Source: Streptomyces gilvus
Lineage (GTDB): Bacteria > Actinomycetota > Actinomycetes > Streptomycetales > Streptomycetaceae
Reading direction: 5' to 3'
NCBI RefSeq assembly: GCF_022513565.1
Contig: NZ_JAKWBE010000020.1
Span: 83,663 to 147,662, forward strand
DNA: 64,000 nucleotides
The translations under genes and the position numbers were made by a program. Positions 26,348 to 34,240 of the stretch are shown piece by piece (the first letter of the stretch is position 1; each line of letters opens with the position of its first letter). A model generated the notes under the pieces. The model was not told the origin of the DNA and did not search any database. It saw only the letters and a list, made by a program, of their open reading frames with translations.

Positions 26348-26544
26348 ACGTCTCCGTGAACGGAGAGCCGCGCGAGTTCGCCCCCGGCACGGCTCTCGAC
26401 ACCGTCGTCAAGACCCTCACCCCGGCGCCCTCCGGTGTGGCCGCCGCCCTCAACGAAACCGTCGTCCCGCGCGCGCAGTGGCCGTCGACGTCCCTCTGCG
26501 AGGGGGACCGCGTCGAGGTCCTCAGCGCCGTCCAAGGAGGCTGA
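26344..26544 (+). CDS. thiS: Sulfur carrier protein ThiS
   Basis: 66 aa ubiquitin-fold carrier whose C-terminal Gly-Gly is thiocarboxylated to give sulfur for the thiazole. N-terminus MNVSVNGEPREF, C-terminus VEVLSAVQGG, as expected. Overlaps thiO by 4 bp and is 3 bp from thiG. Confidence 0.94.
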   Translation: MNVSVNGEPREFAPGTALDTVVKTLTPAPSGVAAALNETVVPRAQWPSTSLCEGDRVEVLSAVQGG

Positions 26545-26547
26545 CCC

Positions 26548-27342
26548 ATGGCCGACGACCCTCTTGTCATCGGCGGTACGTCCTTCTCGTCCCGCCTGAT
26601 CATGGGCACCGGCGGCGCTCCCAGCCTGGAGGTGCTGGAGCGGGCGCTGGTGGCGTCCGGCACGGAGCTGACGACGGTCGCGATGCGCCGGGTGGACCCC
26701 TCGGTGCACGGTTCGGTGCTGTCCGTCCTGGAGAGGCTCGGCATCCGCGTGCTGCCGAACACGGCGGGCTGCTTCACCGCCTCAGAGGCCGTGCTCACGG
26801 CCCGCCTCGCGCGCGAGGCCCTCGGCACCGACCTGGTCAAACTCGAGGTGATCGCCGACGAGCGCACCCTGCTGCCGGACCCGGTCGAGCTGCTGGACGC
26901 CGCCGAGACCCTCGTCGACGACGGCTTCACCGTGCTGCCGTACACCAATGACGACCCGGTGCTCGCCCGCCGCCTGGAGGACGTCGGCTGCGCGGCGGTC
27001 ATGCCGCTCGGCTCCCCCATCGGCTCCGGGCTCGGCATCCGCAATCCGCACAACTTCCAGCTGATCGTCGAGCACGCGCGCGTACCGGTGATCCTGGACG
27101 CGGGCGCCGGTACGGCCTCGGACGCGGCGCTGGCGATGGAGCTGGGGTGCGCGGGCGTGATGCTCGCCTCGGCGGTGACGCGGGCGCAGGAGCCGCAGCT
27201 GATGGCCGAGGCGATGAAACACGCGGTGGAGGCGGGCCGGCTGGCGCGGCTCGCGGGGCGGATCCCGCGCCGGCACTTCGCGCAGGCGTCCTCCCCGGTG
27301 GAGGGGCTCGCCCGGCTGGATCCGGAGCGCCCCGCCTTCTGA
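26548..27342 (+). CDS. thiG: Thiazole synthase ThiG
   Basis: 264 aa TIM-barrel enzyme forming thiazole phosphate from DXP, ThiS thiocarboxylate and iminoglycine. Visible motifs: the Schiff-base lysine in LVKLEVIAD (Lys98), NTAGCFTASEA, PYTNDDPVLARRLEDVGCAAVMPLG and the phosphate loop DAGAGTASDAALAMELGC. Third gene of the riboswitch operon; no thiH or thiC in the window, consistent with ThiO replacing ThiH. The 118 bp after the stop contain the kinase promoter. Confidence 0.95.
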   Translation: MADDPLVIGGTSFSSRLIMGTGGAPSLEVLERALVASGTELTTVAMRRVDPSVHGSVLSVLERLGIRVLPNTAGCFTASEAVLTARLAREALGTDLVKLEVIADERTLLPDPVELLDAAETLVDDGFTVLPYTNDDPVLARRLEDVGCAAVMPLGSPIGSGLGIRNPHNFQLIVEHARVPVILDAGAGTASDAALAMELGCAGVMLASAVTRAQEPQLMAEAMKHAVEAGRLARLAGRIPRRHFAQASSPVEGLARLDPERPAF

Positions 27343-27430
27343 ACGGACGTTCGAACTGATCCGGACGCCGGTGCGAGGTCCGTCACAGCTCGGCTGCAGT
27401 AACGCCCCGATCGCACCCGAACCAGCGGCC

Positions 27431-27453
27431 CTGTCAGTCACGGCTCGTACACT
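27431..27453 (+). promoter_or_regulatory. RecA-NDp / PafBC-like promoter of the PASTA kinase, leaderless start
   Basis: CTGTCAGTC (27431-27439), 8 bp, TACACT (27448-27453), 7 bp, GTG 27461. Same geometry as the promoters at 18502 and 23361. Confidence 0.55.
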
Positions 27454-27460
27454 CACCTGC

Positions 27461-29389
27461 GTGGATACGACCCTTCAGGACCCTCTGGTCGGGCAGGTGC
27501 TCGACGGGCGCTACCGCGTGGACGCGCGGATCGCGGTCGGCGGGATGGCCACGGTCTACCGGGCCCTGGACACCCGCCTGGACCGTGTGCTCGCGCTGAA
27601 GGTGATGCACCCCGCGCTCGCGGCCGACGGCTCCTTCGTCGAGCGGTTCATCCGGGAGGCGAAGTCGGTCGCCCGTCTGGCCCACCCGAACGTGGTGCAG
27701 GTCTTCGACCAGGGCACCGACGGGTCGTACGTCTATCTCGCCATGGAGTACGTCGCCGGGTGCACCCTGCGTGACGTGCTGCGCGAGCGCGGGGCGCTGC
27801 AGCCGCGCGCCGCCCTGGACATCCTGGAGCCGGTGCTGGCCGCGCTCGGCGCCGCGCACCGGGCCGGGTTCGTGCACCGGGACATGAAGCCGGAGAACGT
27901 GCTCATCGGGGACGACGGCCGGGTCAAGGTCGCCGACTTCGGGCTGGTGCGGTCCGTGGACACGGTCACCAACACCACCGGCACCGTCCTCGGCACCGTC
28001 TCCTACCTGGCGCCGGAGCAGATCGAGCACGGCACGGCCGAGCCGCGCGTCGACGTGTACGCGTGCGGTGTCGTGCTGTACGAGATGCTGACCGGCGACC
28101 GCCCGCACGACGGTGACTCCCCCGCCACGGTCCTCTACAAGCACCTCCACGAGGACGTCCCGCCCCCGTCGGCGGCCGTCCCGGGACTTCCGTACGAACT
28201 GGACGAGCTGGTCGCGGCGGCCACCGCGCGCACTGCCGAACTGCGTCCCTACGACGCGGTGGCCATGCTCGCGCTGGCCCGTGAGGCGCGTGCCCGGCTC
28301 GACGCCGGACAACTGGACGCGATGCCGCCGCGGGCGCTGGCGGCAGAGCACCGGGACATCTCCGAGGACCGTACGAGCGTCATCCCGCGCGCGCTGACGA
28401 CACCGCACCCGATGCCCGCCGGCGGCGAGGGCGCGGGGCCCGAGCTGCACCGCACCAGCCGGCTGGAGAGCCCTCCGCCGCTGCCGCCCCGCCGGGGCGC
28501 GCGGAGCCGACGCGGGCCGCTGGCCATCGTCGTGGCCGTCCTGCTGATCCTCGGGGTCGGCACGGGCGTGTGGTACATCAACTCCGGCCAGTTCACGAAG
28601 GTCCCGCCGGTGCTGGCGAAGACCCGGGCGCAGGCGGAGCGGCAGCTGAGCCATGCCGGGCTGGGCCTGGGGAAGGTCAAGCACGCCTACAGCGACACGG
28701 TTAAGCGGGGCACGGTCATCACCTCGGACCCCGAGCCCGGCACCCGCATCCGGGACAACGGGGTCGTGTCCATCACCGTGTCGGACGGTCCGGAGACCGT
28801 GAAGGTGCCCGATCTCGCGGGCTACCGGCTGGACAAGGCACAGTCGCTGCTGAAGCGGGACGGGCTGGAGCCGGGCATGGTCGACCGGACGTTCAGCGAC
28901 GACGTCCCCAAGGGTTTCGTGGTCTCGACGGATCCGGGCGGGGGCACGAAGCGGCACGCGGGCGCGGCGGTCGCGCTGACCGTCAGCAAGGGCAGCCCGG
29001 TCGACGTCCCGGACGTCACCGGCGAGAGCCTGGAGGACGCCCGGTCCGATCTGCAGGACGCGGGTCTGCAGGTCCAGGTCGCCGACCAGCAGGTCAACTC
29101 GGAGTTCGACAAGGGCCAGGTGGCCGCGCAGACACCGCAGGGCGACAGCCAGGCCGCCGACGGCGACACGGTGACGCTGACGCTGTCCAAGGGCCCGGAG
29201 ATGGTCGAGGTCCCGGACGTCACGGGCGACAGCGTGGACGACGCGAAGAAGGCGCTCGAGGACAAGGGCTTCAAGGTCCAGGAGGACCGCGGCCTGCTCG
29301 GGCTGTTCGGCGACACGGTCAAGGACCAGTCGGTTCAGGGCGGCCGGACGGCGCCCAAGGGGTCGACGATCACCATCAAGATCCGGTGA
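27461..29389 (+). CDS. pknL: PknL/Stk1-type Ser/Thr protein kinase with four PASTA domains
   Basis: 642 aa membrane kinase. Cytoplasmic domain: IAVGGMATVYRA glycine loop, Lys47 (ALKVMH), Glu66, catalytic HRDMKPEN (139-146), DFG (159-161), a Thr-rich activation segment (TVTNTTGTVLGT) and SYLAPEQ. A Pro-rich juxtamembrane stretch and one membrane segment (~357-377) precede four extracellular PASTA repeats, which bind muropeptide or lipid II in related kinases. Position between thiG and the endonuclease gene, with an Rv2175c homologue nearby, fits PknL of mycobacteria. The GTG 27461 start is fixed by the leaderless promoter; the upstream frame to 27371 is not used. Confidence 0.92.
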   Translation: MDTTLQDPLVGQVLDGRYRVDARIAVGGMATVYRALDTRLDRVLALKVMHPALAADGSFVERFIREAKSVARLAHPNVVQVFDQGTDGSYVYLAMEYVAGCTLRDVLRERGALQPRAALDILEPVLAALGAAHRAGFVHRDMKPENVLIGDDGRVKVADFGLVRSVDTVTNTTGTVLGTVSYLAPEQIEHGTAEPRVDVYACGVVLYEMLTGDRPHDGDSPATVLYKHLHEDVPPPSAAVPGLPYELDELVAAATARTAELRPYDAVAMLALAREARARLDAGQLDAMPPRALAAEHRDISEDRTSVIPRALTTPHPMPAGGEGAGPELHRTSRLESPPPLPPRRGARSRRGPLAIVVAVLLILGVGTGVWYINSGQFTKVPPVLAKTRAQAERQLSHAGLGLGKVKHAYSDTVKRGTVITSDPEPGTRIRDNGVVSITVSDGPETVKVPDLAGYRLDKAQSLLKRDGLEPGMVDRTFSDDVPKGFVVSTDPGGGTKRHAGAAVALTVSKGSPVDVPDVTGESLEDARSDLQDAGLQVQVADQQVNSEFDKGQVAAQTPQGDSQAADGDTVTLTLSKGPEMVEVPDVTGDSVDDAKKALEDKGFKVQEDRGLLGLFGDTVKDQSVQGGRTAPKGSTITIKIR

Positions 29390-29423
29390 CGGAGCACGGG
29401 CACGCGCATGACACCCTGAACGG

Positions 29424-30302
29424 GTGAAGAGCCAGTCCCCCTTCCCCTCCCGCAACCCCGTCGGCGGCCATGTCCCGGTGGCCGGCGGGCTCCACTCCGT
29501 CGGCCTGACCTACGCGCACGATCTGAAGGCCGAGACCGTGCAGGTCTTCGTCGCCAACCCGCGAGGCTGGGCCACGCCCGCCGGCAACCCCCGGCAGGAC
29601 GAGGAGTTCCGGGCGGTGTGCGCGGCCGAGTCGATCCCGGCGTACGTGCACGCGCCGTACCTGATCAACTTCGGTTCGCACACCGAGGCGACGGTGGAGA
29701 AGTCGGTGGAGTCGCTGCGGCACTCCCTGCGGCGGGGACGGGAGATCGGGGCGCTCGGCGTGGTCGTGCACACCGGCAGCGCGACCGGCGGGCGGGAGCG
29801 TGCCGTGGCCCTGAAGCAGGTGCGCGAGCACATGCTGCCGCTGCTGGACGAGCTGACGCACGACGACGACCCCTTCCTGCTGCTGGAGTCGACGGCCGGA
29901 CAGGGCGCCTCGCTGTGCTCCCGCACCTGGGACTTCGGGCCGTACTTCGAGGCGCTGGACGCCCACCCGAAGCTCGGGGTCTGTCTGGACACCTGTCACA
30001 TCTTCGCGGCAGGGCACGACCTGACCGGGCCGAGCGGGATGCACCAGACGCTCGACCTGCTGGTGGACACGGTGGGCGAGGGCCGTCTGAAGCTGATCCA
30101 CGCCAACGACTCCAAGGACGTCGTCGGCGCGCACAAGGACCGCCACGAGAACATCGGCGCCGGTCACATCGGCGAGGACCCCTTCCGCGCCCTGATGACC
30201 CACCCCGCCACCGACGGCGTCCCGCTGGTCATCGAGACCCCCGGCGGCAAGGAGGGACACGCGGCGGACGTGGAGCGGCTGAAGAAACTCCGCGATTCCT
30301 GA
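29424..30302 (+). CDS. Endonuclease IV-like AP endonuclease (deoxyribonuclease IV)
   Basis: 292 aa xylose-isomerase-like TIM barrel. Motifs fit Nfo-type enzymes that cut DNA at abasic sites: GGHVPVAGGL, VHAPYLINFGS, VVHTGS, LLLESTAGQGASLCS, GVCLDTCHIFAAGHDL, LKLIHANDSKDVVGAHKDRHENIGAGHIG and VIETPGG. The His, Glu and Asp metal ligands are in place. It starts with GTG 34 bp after the kinase stop and may be co-transcribed with it. A DNA-repair gene behind a damage-type kinase promoter is suggestive. Confidence 0.88.
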   Translation: MKSQSPFPSRNPVGGHVPVAGGLHSVGLTYAHDLKAETVQVFVANPRGWATPAGNPRQDEEFRAVCAAESIPAYVHAPYLINFGSHTEATVEKSVESLRHSLRRGREIGALGVVVHTGSATGGRERAVALKQVREHMLPLLDELTHDDDPFLLLESTAGQGASLCSRTWDFGPYFEALDAHPKLGVCLDTCHIFAAGHDLTGPSGMHQTLDLLVDTVGEGRLKLIHANDSKDVVGAHKDRHENIGAGHIGEDPFRALMTHPATDGVPLVIETPGGKEGHAADVERLKKLRDS

Positions 30303-30307
30303 AACCC

Positions 30308-30336
30308 TTGAGGAATACCCCCAGGGGGTATACGGT
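30308..30336 (+). promoter_or_regulatory. Promoter with CsoR-like operator in its spacer
   Basis: TTGAGG (30308-30313), 17 bp, TACGGT (30331-30336). The perfect 17 bp palindrome ATACCCCCAGGGGGTAT (30315-30331) fills the spacer and fits the AT-flanked G/C-tract operators of the CsoR/RcnR family (copper or related sensors). Repression by steric block of the promoter is inferred. Confidence 0.7.
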
Positions 30337-30358
30337 TCCTGCTCGGTGCAGGAACCGT
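30332..30358. promoter_or_regulatory. Second palindrome overlapping the same promoter
   Basis: Perfect 11 bp arms ACGGTTCCTGC (30332-30342) and GCAGGAACCGT (30348-30358) around TCGGT. It begins inside the -10 and continues past the predicted start site (~30343), so it acts as a DNA palindrome rather than simply an mRNA hairpin. The binding protein is unknown. Confidence 0.6.
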
Positions 30359-30379
30359 TACCTGACGTTGGGGGCAGTC

Positions 30380-30913
30380 ATGCAGCACGAGGCGCACGCA
30401 CACCACCACGAGCCCGGAACGCACCACCCCGAGACGCACGCGCAGCACCAGGGCGAGACCCACGCGCACCACCAGCCGGCCGCCACCTGGGCCATGGCCG
30501 CGCAGGCCACCCTGCACTGCCTCACCGGCTGCGCCATCGGCGAGGTGCTGGGCATGGTCATCGGCACCGCGTTCGGCTGGGGCAATCTCCCGACGACGCT
30601 GCTGGCGATCGTCCTGGCCTTCTTCTTCGGCTACTCGCTCACCCTGCGCGGGGTACTGAGGGCCGGCCTCGGTCTCCGTGCCGCCATCCGGGTGGCACTG
30701 GCCGCGGACACCCTGTCGATCGCGGTAATGGAGCTGATCGACAACGGCGTGATCGTGCTGTGGCCGGACGCGATGGACGCCGAACTCGGGGATCTGCTGT
30801 TCTGGGGTTCGCTGGCGCTCTCGCTGGTGATCGCCTTCGTGGTGACCACGCCGGTCAACAAGTGGACGATCGGCCGCGGCAAGGGGCACGCGGTGGTTCA
30901 CCAGTACCACTGA
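30380..30913 (+). CDS. DUF4396 membrane protein with His-rich N-terminus
   Basis: 177 aa. The first 32 residues contain 12 histidines (HAHHHEPGTHHPETHAQH), a likely metal-binding tail. Four membrane segments follow: ATLHCLTGCAIGEVLGMVIG, TTLLAIVLAFFFGYSLTL, a segment around IRVALAADTLSIAVMEL and LLFWGSLALSLVIAFVV. DUF4396 proteins have no firm function, but the CsoR-like operator in the promoter and the His tail point to copper or another soft metal. ATG 30380 is preceded by GGGGGCAG; the frame upstream to 29618 is a shadow of the endonuclease gene. Confidence 0.85.
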   Translation: MQHEAHAHHHEPGTHHPETHAQHQGETHAHHQPAATWAMAAQATLHCLTGCAIGEVLGMVIGTAFGWGNLPTTLLAIVLAFFFGYSLTLRGVLRAGLGLRAAIRVALAADTLSIAVMELIDNGVIVLWPDAMDAELGDLLFWGSLALSLVIAFVVTTPVNKWTIGRGKGHAVVHQYH

Positions 30914-30926
30914 GGGGTACCGGGCC

Positions 30927-31574
30927 TCAGAGCTCGGGGCCCTCCCCGGGCTCCTCCTGGTAGGAGTAGCGCTGTTCCTTCCAGGGGTCGCCGATGTTGT
31001 GGTAGCCGCGCTCCTCCCAGAAGCCCCGGCGGTCGGCGGTCATGTACTCCACACCGCGCACCCACTTGGGGCCCTTCCAGGCGTAGAGATGGGGGACCAC
31101 CAGGCGCAGCGGGAAGCCGTGTTCCGCGGTGAGGAGTTCGCCGTCCTTGTGGGTGGCGAAGAGGGTGCGGTCCGACGCGAAGTCCGCGAGGCGGAGGTTG
31201 GAGCTGAAGCCGTACTCCGCCCACACCATCACATGGGTGACGGCCGGCGCGGGCGGGGCCATTTCCAGGACCGTACGGGCCGGGATCCCGCCCCATTCGG
31301 CGCCGAGCATGCTGAACTTCGTGACGCAGTGCAGATCGGCGACGACGCTGGTGTACGGCAGCGCCGTGAACTCCTCGTGGGTCCAGCAGCGCTTCTCGCC
31401 GTCCGCGGTGGCGCCGAAGACCCGGAACTCCCAGCGCTCCGGGCGGAACTTGGGGACGGGGCCGTAATGCGTGACCGGCCAGCCGCGCTGCAGCCGCTGC
31501 CCCGGCGGAAGCTCGGGCTGACCTGCTGCTCCTGACTCGCGCGCGCCCGATTCACGCTCCACCGGCTGACCCAT
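30927..31574 (-). CDS. Sulfite oxidase-family molybdopterin oxidoreductase (catalytic subunit-like)
   Basis: 215 aa protein of the oxidoreductase molybdopterin-binding (SUOX/MsrP) fold: WPVTHYGPVPKF, WEFRVFGATADG, the molybdenum-ligand Cys in VADLHCVTKFSM, GIPARTVLEMAPP, and the C-terminal GFPLRLVVPHLYAWKGPKWVRGVEYM. No Tat signal is seen, so it is probably cytoplasmic, unlike MsrP. ATG 31574 has GGAGG upstream; the longer frame (31634) is weaker. It converges with the DUF4396 gene and diverges from bacterioferritin. Confidence 0.87.
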   Translation of the reverse strand: MGQPVERESGARESGAAGQPELPPGQRLQRGWPVTHYGPVPKFRPERWEFRVFGATADGEKRCWTHEEFTALPYTSVVADLHCVTKFSMLGAEWGGIPARTVLEMAPPAPAVTHVMVWAEYGFSSNLRLADFASDRTLFATHKDGELLTAEHGFPLRLVVPHLYAWKGPKWVRGVEYMTADRRGFWEERGYHNIGDPWKEQRYSYQEEPGEGPEL

Positions 31575-31650
31575 GCCTCCATCCTGACAGACCGCGAAGG
31601 GTGCGCCCGACCGGGCCCGCCCAAAAACGGGCAACTGCGACCAAGCATGT

Positions 31651-31676
31651 ACTTACTCACTAAGTGAAGACTTACT
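31651..31676. promoter_or_regulatory. Palindrome flanked by direct repeats upstream of bacterioferritin
   Basis: Palindrome TCACTAAGTGA (31657-31667) lies between two copies of ACTTACT (31651-31657 and 31670-31676), 73 bp upstream of the bfr ATG and 77 bp from the divergent oxidoreductase. It is unlike the iron box at 32513. Candidate operator. Confidence 0.4.
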
Positions 31677-31748
31677 GGACGATCATCGTTGCCGGTGCAA
31701 TCATGCGGCCCAACCTGCCTGTTCCCCCGGTTGGAAGGAGCCTCTGCG

Positions 31749-32228
31749 ATGCAGGGCGACCCCGAGGTCATCGAATTCCTCAACGAGCAGCTCACCGGCG
31801 AGCTGACCGCGATCAACCAATACTTCCTGCACGCGAAGATGCAGGAGAACTTCGGCTGGACGAAGCTCGCGAAGTACACCCGCCACGAGTCGTTCGACGA
31901 GATGAAGCACGCCGAAGTGCTCACCGACCGGATCCTCTTCCTGGAGGGACTCCCGAACTACCAGCGGCTCTTCCATGTGCGCGTGGGACAGACCGTCAAG
32001 GAGATGTTCGAGGCGGACCGGCAGATCGAGGTCGAGGCGATCGACCGGCTGCGGCGCGGCATCAAGGTGATGCGCGACAAGGGCGACATCACGTCCGCGA
32101 ACATCTTCGAGTCGATCCTGGAGGACGAGGAGCACCACATCGACTATCTCGACACCCAGCTGGAACTGGTGGAGAAGCTCGGCGAGGCCCTTTACATCGC
32201 ACAGCTGATCGAGCAGCCGGAGAGCTGA
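31749..32228 (+). CDS. bfr: Bacterioferritin
   Basis: Iron-storage 24-mer subunit with haem. 159 aa with the ferroxidase ligands in context: LTGELTAINQYF (Glu18), HESFDEMKHAE (Glu51, haem Met52, His54), EADRQIEVEAIDRL (Glu94) and ILEDEEHHIDYL (Glu127, His130). ATG 31749 follows GGAAGGAG. Converges with the ferredoxin gene (16 bp between stops), an arrangement in which the partner reduces and releases stored iron. Confidence 0.95.
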   Translation: MQGDPEVIEFLNEQLTGELTAINQYFLHAKMQENFGWTKLAKYTRHESFDEMKHAEVLTDRILFLEGLPNYQRLFHVRVGQTVKEMFEADRQIEVEAIDRLRRGIKVMRDKGDITSANIFESILEDEEHHIDYLDTQLELVEKLGEALYIAQLIEQPES

Positions 32229-32243
32229 GCATGTGGTCGGCAG

Positions 32244-32486
32244 CTAGGCCGCTTCGTCGAGGACGTCGAGGTCCGCGACGGCCGTGAGCACCGGACGGCC
32301 CTGGTCCGCCGCCTCGCGCCGCGGACAGGCGCCACGGCCGAGGATCGCCTGGATACGGCGGACGCACGATCCGCAGTCCGTGCCGGCCTTGCAGGCGGAG
32401 GCTATCTGGCGGGGCGTACAGGCGCCGTCGTCCACGTGCTGCTTGACCTGTGCCTCGGTCACGCCGAAGCAGCTGCACACGTACAC
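32244..32486 (-). CDS. bfd: Bacterioferritin-associated ferredoxin ([2Fe-2S])
   Basis: 80 aa. BFD-like [2Fe-2S] fold: VCSCFGVTEAQV supplies Cys4 and Cys6; CKAGTDCGSCVRRI supplies the other ligands. It mobilises iron from bacterioferritin by electron transfer. GTG 32486 behind GGGAGGTGA. The iron box at 32513-32531 lies directly upstream, so transcription should rise when iron is scarce. Confidence 0.92.
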   Translation of the reverse strand: MYVCSCFGVTEAQVKQHVDDGACTPRQIASACKAGTDCGSCVRRIQAILGRGACPRREAADQGRPVLTAVADLDVLDEAA

Positions 32487-32512
32487 GCGGACTCACCTCC
32501 CACCACAAACGA

Positions 32513-32531
32513 TTAGGTGAACCTAACCTTA
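32513..32531. promoter_or_regulatory. Iron box (DmdR/IdeR-type operator) upstream of bfd
   Basis: 19 bp site TTAGGTGAACCTAACCTTA containing the perfect palindrome TTAGGT-GA-ACCTAA. Matches the actinobacterial DtxR-family iron box. It lies about 27 bp upstream of the bfd start codon. Confidence 0.82.
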
Positions 32532-32559
32532 CCCGCCGTGGGAGTCCCCCAAAAGTGGG

Positions 32560-32593
32560 GTGGGGCGCGGATCGTATGTGATCCGCGCCCCAC
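32560..32593 (-). terminator. Terminator after the DAHP synthase gene
   Basis: 14 bp perfect stem: GTGGGGCGCGGATC (32560-32573) and GATCCGCGCCCCAC (32580-32593) with a 6-nt loop, 28 bp past the DAHP synthase stop. Also shields the bfd promoter from read-through. Confidence 0.8.
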
Positions 32594-32620
32594 TTCATGT
32601 CCCGGTAACAGGTGCTCCCG

Positions 32621-33973
32621 TCACTGGTCCCTGTACATCTCGGCGACGAGGAACGCCAGGTCCAGCGACTGGCTGCGGTTGAGCCGGGGGTCGCAGGCCG
32701 TCTCGTAGCGCTGGTGCAGGTCGTCGACGAAGATCTCGTCGCCGCCGCCCACGCACTCGGTGACGTCGTCGCCGGTGAGCTCCACGTGGATGCCGCCCGG
32801 GTGGGTGCCGAGACCCTTGTGGACCTCGAAGAAGCCCTTGACCTCGTCCAGCACGTCGTCGAAGCGGCGGGTCTTGTGCCCGGAGGCCGCCTCGAAGGTG
32901 TTGCCGTGCATCGGGTCGGTCACCCAGGCCACGGTGGCACCGGAGGCGGTGACCTTCTCGACCAGCTCGGGCAGCTTGTCGCGGACCTTGTCGGCGCCCA
33001 TGCGGACGATGAAGGTCAGCCGGCCGGGCTCACGGTCGGGGTCGAGACGCTCGATGTACTGCAGCGCGTCCTCGGCCGTCGTCGTCGGGCCGAGCTTGAT
33101 GCCGATCGGGTTGCGGATCCGAGAGGCGAACTCGATGTGCGCGTGGTCCAGCTGCCGGGTGCGCTCGCCGATCCACACCATGTGCGCGGAGACGTCGTAC
33201 AGGTGTCCGGTGCGGGAGTCGACGCGGGTGAGCGCCGACTCGTAGTCCAGCAGCAGCGCCTCGTGCGAGGAGTAGAACTCGACCGTCTTGAACTCCTCCG
33301 GGTCGGTGCCGCAGGCCCGCATGAAGTTCAGCGCGTTGTCGATCTCCCGGGCGAGCTGCTCGTAGCGCTGGCCGGAGGGGGACGACTTCACGAAGTCCTG
33401 GTTCCAGGCGTGCACCTGGCGCAGGTCGGCGTAGCCGCCGGTGGTGAAGGCGCGCACCAGGTTCAGCGTCGAGGCCGACGCGTGGTACATCCGCTTCAGC
33501 CGCTCCGGGTCCGGGACGCGGGCGGCCTCGGTGAAGTCGAAGCCGTTGACGGAGTCGCCGCGGTAGGTCGGCAGCGTCACGCCGTCGCGGGTCTCGGTGG
33601 GCTTGGAGCGCGGCTTGGAGTACTGGCCGGCGATCCGGCCGACCTTCACGACCGGCACCGAGGCGGCGTACGTCAGCACGGCACCCATCTGCAACAGCGT
33701 CTTCAGCTTGTTGCGGATGTGGTCGGCGGACACCGCGTCGAAGGCCTCGGCGCAGTCGCCGCCCTGGAGGAGGAACGCCTCTCCCTTGGCGACGGCCGCC
33801 ATCCGGGCGCGCAGCTGGTCGCACTCGCCCGCGAAGACGAGCGGCGGATACGACTCGAGGTCCGCAACGGCTGCGCGCAGAGCCTCAAGGTCGGGGTACT
33901 CGGGCTGCTGCGCCGCGGGCAGATCTCGCCAGGTGTTGCCAGCACTCGCGCTGGACTTAGCGTTCACGGTCAC
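32621..33973 (-). CDS. aroG: Class II 3-deoxy-7-phosphoheptulonate (DAHP) synthase
   Basis: First step of the shikimate pathway. 450 aa plant-type (class II) enzyme: TWRDLPAAQQPEYPD, FAGECDQLR, LLQGGDCAEAF, GRIAGQYSKPRS, TRDGVTLPTYRGD, WNQDFVKSSPSG, VEFYSSHEALLLDYE, VWIGERTRQLDHAHIEF, MHGNTFEAASGHKTRRFDDV and the C-terminal ECVGGGDEIFVDDLHQRYETACDPRLN. GTG 33973 lies 7 nt after TAATGT (leaderless) and matches the usual MTVNAK N-terminus; ATG 34000 is an alternative. Divergent from the tryptophan leader, linking early and late tryptophan synthesis. Confidence 0.94.
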   Translation of the reverse strand: MTVNAKSSASAGNTWRDLPAAQQPEYPDLEALRAAVADLESYPPLVFAGECDQLRARMAAVAKGEAFLLQGGDCAEAFDAVSADHIRNKLKTLLQMGAVLTYAASVPVVKVGRIAGQYSKPRSKPTETRDGVTLPTYRGDSVNGFDFTEAARVPDPERLKRMYHASASTLNLVRAFTTGGYADLRQVHAWNQDFVKSSPSGQRYEQLAREIDNALNFMRACGTDPEEFKTVEFYSSHEALLLDYESALTRVDSRTGHLYDVSAHMVWIGERTRQLDHAHIEFASRIRNPIGIKLGPTTTAEDALQYIERLDPDREPGRLTFIVRMGADKVRDKLPELVEKVTASGATVAWVTDPMHGNTFEAASGHKTRRFDDVLDEVKGFFEVHKGLGTHPGGIHVELTGDDVTECVGGGDEIFVDDLHQRYETACDPRLNRSQSLDLAFLVAEMYRDQ

Positions 33974-34069
33974 GACCTCAACATTACGGGGTCGTGTCAT
34001 GGCTCCCGTGCCATGCCCAGCAAATGAGACACGGGGTACAAGGAGCGGACATGGGGTAGGGTGCGTCGC

Positions 34070-34126
34070 ATGTTCGCGCTTTCGACCCAGAACTGGTGGT
34101 GGACCGCTCATCCGGCGGCCCACTGA
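34070..34126 (+). CDS. trpL: trp operon leader peptide TrpL
   Basis: 18-residue peptide MFALSTQNWWWTAHPAAH with three consecutive Trp codons, 114 bp upstream of trpE. The ATG follows TAGGGT (34057-34062) by 7 nt, so the leader transcript begins at its own start codon. Ribosome stalling at the Trp codons would control the terminator at 34148-34180. Too short for standard gene finding. Confidence 0.93.
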   Translation: MFALSTQNWWWTAHPAAH

Positions 34127-34147
34127 CTGCGCGTACGCAAGACTTCG

Positions 34148-34180
34148 CGAAGGCCGCCCGAGGGGCGGCCTTCGGTGTTT
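34148..34180 (+). terminator. trp attenuator hairpin
   Basis: 12 bp perfect stem: CGAAGGCCGCCC (34148-34159) and GGGCGGCCTTCG (34163-34174), GAG loop, followed by GTGTTT. Located between trpL and trpE, it is the terminator arm of a transcription attenuator. Confidence 0.88.
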
Positions 34181-34240
34181 CCGGGGTCCGTTCCTCCCAG
34201 CGATTCCCAGTGAATCCTCCAGCGAGAAGGAACCGGACCC

